This document shows, in pieces, positions 6,768-12,371 of a DNA stretch of 12,420 bases. The notes beneath the pieces are model-generated. The model was given only the letters and a program-made list of their open reading frames with translations, did not search any database and was not told the origin of the DNA. Each line of letters begins with the position of its first letter. The stretch's first letter is position 1. The position numbers were made by a program, and so were the translations under genes. Source of the DNA: Bacilli bacterium (GTDB taxonomy: Bacteria; Bacillota_I; Bacilli_A; RFN20; CAG-288); contig CAAFJQ010000059.1 of NCBI GenBank assembly GCA_900763245.1, positions 1 through 12,420 on the forward strand, in the 5' to 3' direction.

Positions 6768-7668
6768 ATTTCGATGATTTGTATTCCTGGAAATTGTAGA
6801 TATCGATCATCATTGTTGCAACATTTGCGGCATTGGTGAAGGATAATCCGCTAGGAGCATCACAGATGACCTTGCTAGGATTGCAGTACTGAAGGACATT
6901 CTTCTTTTCAGTATCGGCGTTATAGCCATCAATGTTGGTGACATAGTTGGCTGCAGCTTTGTCTTTCATATAGGTGACAATGGTAGGAGTCGGCATTGTT
7001 CCGCCATCCTTATCAGCAGTGAAGTCCTTACTGAAGTTTTCGATAATGGATTTCTTTGTGCTTTCGCTGCCGGAATGTGTTTCATCCTGGCTTTCGAATG
7101 TACTGATGAAGGAACGGGATGCTGCCATCTGTTCTTCCAAGCTGATGAACTTGTTGTTGTATAAGCTCTTGATACCTTCGTTGTTGACGGATTTGGTGTT
7201 ATCATCGACATCCCAGCTCACATCAATGGTGTAGAACTTGAGGTTGCCCTTGGCATAGTCCTTATTGAAGTTTTTATACCAAGATTCAATGTTTTTCTGA
7301 AGATTGGAGCAATTATCGCAGTTGCTCTTGTAGAACATGACGACGAAGCCTTCTTTTTCGCCAGTGAGGTCGAATTTGCCGTCGCTGTCGAATTTCTGAT
7401 CGCCGATTGTACCATTGCAGCTCTTGTCTTCGCCGGTGAGGTACATACCGAGTTTCTTATAATCGATGCGGTGCTCTTTGTAGAAGCTGGAGCTATCGCT
7501 GTTGACTGCATTGGTGATGCCTTTGACTGCGAAAGGAATTGCGACAACTAAGCCGACAACAACGCCGACAATGAGCAAAACCTGGAGCCAAGCAGCTTCT
7601 TTGAACCATTCCCATGCTGCAACAGCATGAGCACGTCCTTTTTTGGTTTTTGTTTCATTAGAAGACAT
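6766..7668 (-). CDS. Membrane-anchored extracytoplasmic thioredoxin-like protein
   Basis: A 300-residue protein. Residues 1-27 are basic and cytoplasmic, 28-50 form one membrane segment, and the rest is predicted outside. The soluble part looks like a thioredoxin fold: strand FVVMFYKSN, a CDNC redox motif at 117-120, strand LKFYTIDVS, and TPT with a probable cis-proline (P228) before strand IVTYM. About 80 residues rich in acidic residues and serine are inserted between the second strand and the cis-proline, making it larger than ordinary thioredoxins. Three more cysteines (C84, C262, C269) could form structural disulfides. A role in disulfide exchange on exported proteins is inferred. The start has a strong GGAGG with 7-base spacing. 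It lies downstream of the tRNA with no clear terminator between, and ends at its own terminator. Confidence 0.72.
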   Translation of the reverse strand: MSSNETKTKKGRAHAVAAWEWFKEAAWLQVLLIVGVVVGLVVAIPFAVKGITNAVNSDSSSFYKEHRIDYKKLGMYLTGEDKSCNGTIGDQKFDSDGKFDLTGEKEGFVVMFYKSNCDNCSNLQKNIESWYKNFNKDYAKGNLKFYTIDVSWDVDDNTKSVNNEGIKSLYNNKFISLEEQMAASRSFISTFESQDETHSGSESTKKSIIENFSKDFTADKDGGTMPTPTIVTYMKDKAAANYVTNIDGYNADTEKKNVLQYCNPSKVICDAPSGLSFTNAANVATMMIDIYNFQEYKSSK

Positions 7669-7704
7669 TGGGTTTCCTCCCTTTTTAGCACACTTGATTT
7701 GACA

Positions 7705-7732
7705 ACTATATAAATCGCGCAGTTTTGAACAA
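7705..7732 (-). promoter_or_regulatory. Possible promoter of the thioredoxin-like gene
   Basis: On the - strand, TTGTTC (7732-7727), a 16-base spacer and TATAGT (7710-7705). It abuts the 3' end of the tRNA. The -35 box is imperfect, so transcription from the tRNA promoter is an alternative. Confidence 0.45.
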
Positions 7733-7735
7733 TAA

Positions 7736-7809
7736 TGGTGCCCCGAGCCAGAATCGGACTAGCAATTGGTCCTTACCAAGGACCCGTTATACCATTTAAC
7801 TAAGGGGGC
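7736..7809 (-). tRNA. tRNA-Thr (anticodon GGT), acceptor stem imperfect
   Basis: A 74-base cloverleaf with CCA encoded. The D arm (G10-C25, T11-A24, T12-A23, A13-T22, loop with GG) and the anticodon arm (GGTCC/GGACC, loop TT-GGT-AA) are perfect, giving anticodon GGT, which reads ACC and ACU. The T arm GCTAG/CTGGC is closed with one G-U pair. Two oddities: acceptor pairs 6-67 (C:C) and 7-66 (T:T) do not pair, and position 55 is C instead of the nearly invariant T. Five acceptor pairs remain. It has a strong promoter of its own. It could be a functional but unusual tRNA, a specialised one, or a decaying copy. Confidence 0.85.
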
Positions 7810-7829
7810 AAAAAATCACCGCGTGAAAT

Positions 7830-7858
7830 ACTATAACTAATTCGACGAATAATGTCAA
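7830..7858 (-). promoter_or_regulatory. Promoter of tRNA-Thr
   Basis: On the - strand, a consensus TTGACA (7858-7853), a 17-base spacer and TATAGT (7835-7830), placing the transcript start about 15 bases before the mature tRNA. It begins 8 bases past the rqcH stop. Confidence 0.85.
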
Positions 7859-7865
7859 TAAATGT

Positions 7866-9479
7866 CTAGTCCTTTTTGAGCTCTTTTTTGAAAATCGCCA
7901 CCGATTCGGGCCTGATATACTTCACAACAGCCGTTTCATAGTGAAGAATATTGACCAATCCGACTTTATTGGGGTTCTTCTTGACGTCTTTTCTCTTGGC
8001 AATCATGACTGTTCCGTTATCCATATGGGAAAGATAAAGGGAGAGTTCCATTGCAGTCTCTCTGATTTTTTTATTGTCTTTTCCTTCTAATATAACGACA
8101 TGAGAACCAGGAAAGTCTTTTACATGTAAGAAGAGATCATCCTTCTTCGCAATGTTGAAAGTGAGTTCTTCGTTCTGAAGTCCGTTCATTCCAAAACCGA
8201 TCTTACCTTCTTTGAGAATAATATAGTGAGGATCATAACGATGTTTCTTTGATACTTTGTAGACTGTGTTTCTACCCTGCTTTTCCTTAATATATCCTTC
8301 CTGAAGGAGTTCGCTCTTCAGTTCCATGACATCTCTTGGTGTTCCGTCTTTTGCTTCATCGAGTTTCTTTTCCAAATATTCGACTTCATCTTTAGTCTTT
8401 AAAATCAGTTCATCCAGAATCTTGAGAGCCGTTTTTGCTTTCTGATACTTCTTGAAATAGTTATTGGCGTTTTTTGGTGCATCAAAAAGGGGATTGAGAG
8501 GAATTTCATATCCGTCTCTCTTTAAGATCTTGTCTCCCTTTTTTATCTCGCCCTGATAAAGATAGATCATCTGACCATATTCAAGATATTTCATTCTGTC
8601 TTTCGCAGTGGATAAGTCATTATTGAGATTGATAAGCTTCTTTTTAGCGATTTTGATGGCTTTTTCGATCAATGCGACCAATTCTTTGATTTTGTTGAGC
8701 TTTGCCAGTTCTTTCTGGTTGGAGACAAAGTGAGTATAGATTTCAGATACTTTGACTTTTTCCGCCTCTTTCTTTCCAAAGGAAAAAGAAACAATATCCT
8801 TTTTGATGATATAGATATCCTTAGAAGACATCATCTGATTAAGCGTATCATCAAGATCGTGTTTTTCTTCTAATACATATTGTTTCAGATAACGGAGCGT
8901 TGCATTAGGAAGATAAGGCCTTGCCTCTTCTGGTTCATTGAGATGAGTGGGAAGAGAGGCTCTCTCTTCCGGATACTGATAGAGAGCATTCCTTGTTACA
9001 AAGATTCCTTTTTCGATATCGGTATGTTCATGATACAGTGAAACGATTTTTCCATAAGGATAGGCGATGATATAACAGTTCGGCCTATTCGGGAAAAGCT
9101 CTAAAATAAAGTCATAAGAATCATTGACTTCCGTGATATCCTCTTTACTTGCTTCGATATGAATTGCAAGGATTCTTTCACCTTGATGTTTCTTGATTGA
9201 AGTGACTCTTCCACCTGCCAATTTCTTTAACGAATTGAAAAACGGACTGTTATCCTGAATCTTTTCAAAGCGTTCTAAAGAATAGCAGGCAAAAGGATTT
9301 GTCGGTTCCATTGTAAAAATAAAGGAACCGTGCCTGATATTGTTTTTGCTCAAAACTTCCGAGAAAGGAATCGCGTAGGCTCCGTTTCCTAGGCTGAATG
9401 GGCGACCGAAAGTAGAAGGAACCATCTGTTTCTCTAATTCGTTGACGATGATGGATAAAGATAAATTATCAACTGCCAT
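7866..9479 (-). CDS. rqcH: NFACT family protein, RqcH-like ribosome quality-control factor
   Basis: RqcH binds 50S subunits obstructed by a nascent chain and recruits alanyl-tRNA to add C-terminal alanine tails that mark the stalled chain for degradation; older names are FbpA/YloA, fibronectin-binding protein. The protein has 537 residues (B. subtilis about 570). The N-terminal NFACT-N domain spans about 1-200, a coiled-coil region about 250-390, and the NFACT-R domain about 420-530, with DLFLHVKDFPGSHVVIL as the signature. The Asp-Arg pair needed for tail synthesis in B. subtilis RqcH appears here as E101-R102 (GERIL), a conservative change. A TGG-TATCAT extended -10 lies just upstream and no proper ribosome binding site is present. 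It sits after the small gene's terminator and before tRNA-Thr. Confidence 0.88.
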   Translation of the reverse strand: MAVDNLSLSIIVNELEKQMVPSTFGRPFSLGNGAYAIPFSEVLSKNNIRHGSFIFTMEPTNPFACYSLERFEKIQDNSPFFNSLKKLAGGRVTSIKKHQGERILAIHIEASKEDITEVNDSYDFILELFPNRPNCYIIAYPYGKIVSLYHEHTDIEKGIFVTRNALYQYPEERASLPTHLNEPEEARPYLPNATLRYLKQYVLEEKHDLDDTLNQMMSSKDIYIIKKDIVSFSFGKKEAEKVKVSEIYTHFVSNQKELAKLNKIKELVALIEKAIKIAKKKLINLNNDLSTAKDRMKYLEYGQMIYLYQGEIKKGDKILKRDGYEIPLNPLFDAPKNANNYFKKYQKAKTALKILDELILKTKDEVEYLEKKLDEAKDGTPRDVMELKSELLQEGYIKEKQGRNTVYKVSKKHRYDPHYIILKEGKIGFGMNGLQNEELTFNIAKKDDLFLHVKDFPGSHVVILEGKDNKKIRETAMELSLYLSHMDNGTVMIAKRKDVKKNPNKVGLVNILHYETAVVKYIRPESVAIFKKELKKD

Positions 9480-9487
9480 ACCTATTT

Positions 9488-9496
9488 ATGATACCA
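9488..9496 (-). promoter_or_regulatory. Extended -10 promoter of rqcH
   Basis: On the - strand TGGTATCAT, a TGn-extended -10 whose hexamer ends 8 bases before the ATG. The predicted start leaves a leader of about two bases. The -35 position falls in the T-run of the preceding terminator and is poor. Confidence 0.5.
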
Positions 9497-9510
9497 CAAA
9501 AATTATCAAT

Positions 9511-9538
9511 AAAAGAAAACAACCGCCAAAGCGGTTGT
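9511..9538 (-). terminator. Intrinsic terminator of the 42-codon small gene
   Basis: On the - strand ACAACCGC-TTTG-GCGGTTGT, an 8-bp stem with a 4-base loop, followed by TTTCTTTT. It lies six bases past the small gene's stop. Confidence 0.85.
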
Positions 9539-9544
9539 CAGTAA

Positions 9545-9673
9545 TCAGTTGAGATTGGTTGAGAAGAAGTATCCGTTAGCGAGTGATTCAAAGAAGCTTT
9601 CTCTTTTTGCTTTCTTGGAATCGCGTTCCTTCTTGCCTGTCTTCTTGTTGAAAAAATACTTAACATCTTTCAT
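9545..9673 (-). CDS. Small basic protein, 42 residues, unknown function
   Basis: A free-standing small gene that I do not recognise. The product begins MKDVKYFFNKKTGKKERDSK and ends ESFFESLANGYFFSTNLN. The first half is strongly basic (many Lys and Arg); the second is aromatic and could form an amphipathic helix, with no membrane segment or cysteine. Reality is supported by a strong GGAGG site (9687-9683) with 9-base spacing to the ATG, a promoter with correct spacing about 100 bases upstream, and a terminator six bases after the stop, that is, a complete monocistronic unit. The basic half would suit nucleic acid or ribosome binding, which is inference only. It is upstream of rqcH in the same direction, but the terminator separates them. 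It is not hydrophobic, unlike typical type I toxins. Confidence 0.75.
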   Translation of the reverse strand: MKDVKYFFNKKTGKKERDSKKAKRESFFESLANGYFFSTNLN

Positions 9674-9772
9674 CTTGTAGTACCTCCGTGTAGATGTGCC
9701 ATTCGTCTTACGTCGTGGGGATTGAAAAAGTGGGTCGGCTTTCGTCTCGTCTCAGCAGTCAAAATCGAATGG
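9674..9772 (-). promoter_or_regulatory. Long 5' leader of the small gene, possibly structured
   Basis: About 100 untranslated bases between the predicted start and the small gene ATG. CCATTCG at the predicted 5' end (9772-9766) can pair with CGAATGG (9705-9699), closing a 60-base internal segment and leaving the ribosome binding site just outside. The internal part has a tandem GAGAC-GAGAC and several ACGA motifs but few stable helices. I could not match it to a riboswitch or ribosomal leader family that I know. A 7-bp pairing can occur by chance in this length. Confidence 0.4.
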
Positions 9773-9778
9773 AAAGGT

Positions 9779-9807
9779 AATATATCGAAAATAAACCTGC
9801 TTTGCAA
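9779..9807 (-). promoter_or_regulatory. Promoter of the small gene
   Basis: On the - strand TTGCAA (9807-9802), a 17-base spacer and TATATT (9784-9779). The predicted start is at about 9772. Confidence 0.7.
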
Positions 9808-9818
9808 GGAAAATACAA

Positions 9819-9831
9819 TGAAAGCGTTTCA
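9819..9831. promoter_or_regulatory. cre-like palindrome TGAAAGCGTTTCA
   Basis: A 13-bp palindrome, TGAAA-GCG-TTTCA, resembling CcpA catabolite-responsive elements (TGAAARCGNNWNCA type) but one base short. It lies 12 bases upstream of the small gene's -35 box, and upstream of the rightward membrane-protein gene. The role is a guess from similarity. Confidence 0.4.
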
Positions 9832-9867
9832 ATGTTTTTTAGCTCCTTTTTAGCTTTTCTTTTTCAT

Positions 9868-9932
9868 TTGTGATAGATTTATGCATTAAAATTATTATAT
9901 ATATTGAAAGGTGGGCTATGCATATGAGGTGA
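9868..9932 (+). promoter_or_regulatory. Candidate promoter, ribosome binding site and mini-ORF of the 9966 gene
   Basis: TTGTGA at 9868-9873 and an AT-rich TATTATATATATT from 9893 are a weak promoter candidate. AAAGGTGG (9907-9914) is well placed for ATG 9924, which reads M-R then TGA; ATG 9918 is in the same frame. The TGA is part of GAGGTGA (9926-9932), itself an excellent Shine-Dalgarno sequence. See the finding on the in-frame TGA. Confidence 0.4.
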
Positions 9933-9965
9933 AAACGAAGACTGTTTGAATCCTATGAGAAAAGC

Positions 9966-10511
9966 ATGAACTTCAAATATGATCCCGAAGGTGCAAAAGA
10001 GGGCCTGTCTTTCGAAGTGAAAGAGGAAAAGAGGGGCAAGACATGGATTCTGAAAAAAGTTCTTGTTCCGACTCTTTGCTCTTTGGCAGGGGTTGGAATC
10101 ATCTTCACTTCCGCTCATCTTATGCTTCAGTCGGCTTCCGGTGATGAAAACTATGGAGCGGTTATCAGTAGCTCTGATGGAAATGTTGCGAATTCGATGT
10201 ATACGCCGAAGAATGATATGGTTATGCCTACCTATTATCCGTTCACCTTCTCTGGCATGAAATTAGAATTCACATATATCAAGGATATCAATAAACTTTC
10301 CTTTACCTGTTCTTCTGGTCTTGATGTCGATTGTCTGACTGTAAAAGACAACGAGGTATTATTGGAATTTGACAAAACCAATAACAGCTGTCTTCTTGAA
10401 AACAAGAAAAAACATGAAATCAAATGGAAATACAATAAGGGTGAGATTTCAGAGAATGGTTCGTTTATCATTGATAATGAAGTGCCTTCTTCTTCCCCTC
10501 AGTTAAGTTAG
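9966..10511 (+). CDS. Single-pass membrane protein of unknown function
   Basis: A 181-residue protein that I cannot assign. Residues 1-27 are charged and predicted cytoplasmic, about 28-52 (ILKKVLVPTLCSLAGVGIIF) form a membrane segment, and the rest is a Ser/Thr-rich external domain with beta-like strands and three cysteines (in SFTCSSG, DVDCLTV and NSCLLEN). The arrangement is like a membrane-anchored anti-sigma factor, but no known domain is visible and no sigma gene adjoins. The start is uncertain: ATG 9966 has only a weak GAGA upstream, while the same frame continues upstream for twelve codons to a TGA at 9930-9932 and beyond it to ATG 9924 with a good ribosome binding site. The true start could also be the CTG at 9942, 9 bases after GAGGTGA. 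It ends at a strong terminator. Confidence 0.7.
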   Translation: MNFKYDPEGAKEGLSFEVKEEKRGKTWILKKVLVPTLCSLAGVGIIFTSAHLMLQSASGDENYGAVISSSDGNVANSMYTPKNDMVMPTYYPFTFSGMKLEFTYIKDINKLSFTCSSGLDVDCLTVKDNEVLLEFDKTNNSCLLENKKKHEIKWKYNKGEISENGSFIIDNEVPSSSPQLS

Positions 10512-10522
10512 AAATATAGTGG

Positions 10523-10547
10523 CAGCTCGGTTTTCCGAGCTGTTTTT
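10523..10547 (+). terminator. Intrinsic terminator of the 9966-10511 gene
   Basis: CAGCTCGG-TTTT-CCGAGCTG, a perfect 8-bp stem with a 4-base loop, followed by TTTTT. Confidence 0.9.
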
Positions 10548-10553
10548 GACATC

Positions 10554-10584
10554 AAAAAAGTCCGCAGCGTTGTATACTGCGGAC
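10554..10584 (-). terminator. Intrinsic terminator of the lipoprotein gene
   Basis: On the - strand GTCCGCAG, a 9-base loop and CTGCGGAC, then six T. It lies 15 bases past the lipoprotein stop, back to back with the terminator of the convergent gene. Confidence 0.88.
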
Positions 10585-10599
10585 ATAAATCAGTCGATA

Positions 10600-12249
10600 T
10601 TAGGCGTTGATAGTAAGCGTATAGCTTCCGCCGTTGGTGTTATCGTAAAGTCTGTTCTTTCTGGCGTTAATGGAATAATTAGCACCATTGTAGGTGAATT
10701 CGATTTCGCCAAATTGGTTGGCTTTGACATCGGTGCAGAGAATATCGTTGACTTTTACAGTCTGATCAGCTTCGGAAACAACGATGGTCCAAGAAGTCGT
10801 ATCGTCAATCTTAGCAGTGTAACTGCCATTGAAGATTGTAAAGACAGTGGCAGGCTGTAAAGCAGAGATGTCGATTCCAAATGGTTTCTCGATAGCACCA
10901 TATGTGAAGGTTGCTGTGATGATGACGTCATCGCCGAAGACCATTTTTTCAACATGGCTATTATCTTCGGATAATGTGATGGTGACAGAGGAAGATGCAG
11001 CAATCTGAGGATCAACAAGTCCAAGAGAGAGCATCTTATAACCAAAGGCGCCTGCGGAATAGGAGCTGCTAGTCAATGTATAGGCCTTGGTTTCGGCGCT
11101 ATAACTGAACCATTCGGGAGCAATAGCATAGGAAGGAGTGAATTCTGTCCAAGCAGCATCATTTCCAGCATTATCTTTTAAGTGGTCGGCTTTGTAATAG
11201 ACTTTGTTATTGATTCTTGTCAGTTGATAGACTTTATTGTCTTTATTGACATAACCATCGAAGTATTTGTTTGGCATATCTTTATCCTGGACATACACAA
11301 AGGAACCGTTGTAATAACTCTGATAGGTCATTGGATCCATTCCGTCTTTGTAATCGACAGTGCAAGTGGCTGTATAAGGTTCTTCGCCGGAAATCAGTTT
11401 ATCGAGAGCGGATTTCAATGTTCTATGATAGTCTTTGGTTTCAAGTGGGGAAGGAAGCGGATAGCTATGATCTGTTTCTGTGCTGTAATCGAAGTTGAGA
11501 TCCCATTCAAATTTTGTTGTTCCTAAAACATCAGTGAATTCCTTGGAAATGATGTGAATGCCAGTGATTTGTTCGTTCTCTGTCTTTAAAGTGATTTCTT
11601 CGAATAATTCATCGTTGGTCTGAGAAAGCTGTCCGAAATTGATGTAGGTAAGGTTGTTGACCATGAAGATGGTATCTTCTTTATTGGCGGCATCATTTAA
11701 ATCAACATAGAAAGTGCCGTCGGCTTCAGTGAAGACACCGGCATCGACATATTTGAAAGGATTGTCATATTCTTTGAATAAGACATCTTTCTTGTCTTCG
11801 TCTTTGCCTTCTGTGATGACTTGATAATCGACAGTGTTTTCAGCTGTGATGAAATAGTGAAGTGCTTTTCCGGCATCTTCTCCTTCTTTTGTTGTGTAGA
11901 CAGTAGAGATGATGGAGTCACTGTCTCCTGTCTGCTCGATGTGGAAACTGGTTTCACCGAATTGAACCTTGATGGTGTTGTTAAGGATAGAATCCTCTCC
12001 ACCGGATTTGTTGACAAGAGTTACTTTTGCAGAACCTGTGACAGTCATCGGCTTCTTCAGTTCATCATACATGTCATCGAATGTCTTGGGAGCCGGAGGC
12101 TCAGTCGGCTTTGCAGTTTCGGTCGGCTTTGCAGCTTCAGTCGGTTTGACAGTTTCACTAGGCTTAGCAGATTCTGTGTTTACAGTTTCTCCGCAACCGA
12201 CAAGACCGAATAGACTTAATAACGCAAGTGTGATAATTTTCTTTTTCAT
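10600..12249 (-). CDS. Large surface lipoprotein with KPTE repeats and two similar halves
   Basis: A 549-residue exported lipoprotein of unknown function. I start at 12249 (MKKKIITL), not at the longer reading, because this gives a canonical signal peptide with lipobox LVGC (C19 is the predicted lipid-bearing cysteine), and a consensus promoter lies inside the longer reading. After the anchor comes a Lys-Pro-Thr-Glu linker of four 6-residue repeats (29-52), then a beta-rich, acidic, Thr/Tyr-rich region. Two segments look related: one beginning near KTFDDMYDELKKPMTVTGSA and one near RTLKSALDKLISGEEPYTAT, each a helix then a strand series, suggesting an internal duplication. No catalytic motif is visible, so ligand or surface binding is a guess. 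There is no clear ribosome binding site, only an inverted repeat just before the ATG. Confidence 0.85.
   Translation of the reverse strand: MKKKIITLALLSLFGLVGCGETVNTESAKPSETVKPTEAAKPTETAKPTEPPAPKTFDDMYDELKKPMTVTGSAKVTLVNKSGGEDSILNNTIKVQFGETSFHIEQTGDSDSIISTVYTTKEGEDAGKALHYFITAENTVDYQVITEGKDEDKKDVLFKEYDNPFKYVDAGVFTEADGTFYVDLNDAANKEDTIFMVNNLTYINFGQLSQTNDELFEEITLKTENEQITGIHIISKEFTDVLGTTKFEWDLNFDYSTETDHSYPLPSPLETKDYHRTLKSALDKLISGEEPYTATCTVDYKDGMDPMTYQSYYNGSFVYVQDKDMPNKYFDGYVNKDNKVYQLTRINNKVYYKADHLKDNAGNDAAWTEFTPSYAIAPEWFSYSAETKAYTLTSSSYSAGAFGYKMLSLGLVDPQIAASSSVTITLSEDNSHVEKMVFGDDVIITATFTYGAIEKPFGIDISALQPATVFTIFNGSYTAKIDDTTSWTIVVSEADQTVKVNDILCTDVKANQFGEIEFTYNGANYSINARKNRLYDNTNGGSYTLTINA
12094..12165 (-). 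repeat. Four 18-bp tandem repeats encoding KPxExx
   Basis: Lipoprotein residues 29-52 read KPSETV, KPTEAA, KPTETA, KPTEPP, from four 18-bp units that differ at a few bases. It forms a flexible linker between the lipid anchor and the folded part. Confidence 0.85.
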
Positions 12250-12250
12250 T

Positions 12251-12273
12251 TCTGTAACCGGTAGTTTTACAGA
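12251..12273. promoter_or_regulatory. Inverted repeat over the lipoprotein transcript start
   Basis: TCTGTAA (12251-12257), a 9-base spacer, and TTACAGA (12267-12273), a perfect 7-bp inverted repeat one base from the ATG. It covers the predicted transcript start near 12270 and takes the place of a ribosome binding site. It could be a repressor site or a 5' hairpin in the mRNA. Confidence 0.45.
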
Positions 12274-12276
12274 ATA

Positions 12277-12306
12277 ATTATATAAGGGTCTTTTTTTGTA
12301 TGTCAA
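12277..12306 (-). promoter_or_regulatory. Promoter of the lipoprotein gene
   Basis: On the - strand a consensus TTGACA (12306-12301), an 18-base spacer and TATAAT (12282-12277). The predicted start is near 12270, with about 20 bases of leader. Confidence 0.88.
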
Positions 12307-12321
12307 GTGCATATTTTTCTT

Positions 12322-12348
12322 GTGGTATATGTGGTATATATGGTATAA
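12322..12348 (+). repeat. Three 9-bp direct repeats in a divergent promoter region
   Basis: GTGGTATAT, GTGGTATAT and ATGGTATAA in tandem, with exact 9-base spacing. The last copy merges with the -10 box of the rightward gene. Confidence 0.8.
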
Positions 12349-12349
12349 T
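12341..12349 (+). promoter_or_regulatory. Extended -10 promoter of the gene at the right edge
   Basis: TGGTATAAT, a TGn-extended -10 with perfect TATAAT. TTGTGG at 12320-12325 is 18 bases upstream and a weak -35. Confidence 0.65.
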
Positions 12350-12371
12350 GAAAGCAAGGAAGAAACAGGCC

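Noticed and set aside
9680..9780. Guanidine-II (mini-ykkC) riboswitch because of repeated ACGA motifs
   Set aside because: The ACGA motifs are not in hairpin loops with complementary flanks.
9879..10118. 79-codon leftward frame opposite the 9966 gene start
   Set aside because: Shadow of the + strand frame; composition is not protein-like and there is no ribosome binding site.
9918..10511. UGA read as tryptophan or selenocysteine
   Set aside because: TGA ends several genes here and TGG encodes Trp; no SECIS-like hairpin follows the TGA.
12094..12165. CRISPR-like repeat array
   Set aside because: The repeats are in-frame coding units of a protein linker, with no spacers.
12250..12357. Longer lipoprotein reading from 12357
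   Set aside because: It contains the TTGACA-N18-TATAAT promoter and the 9-bp repeat, and it hides the signal peptide.
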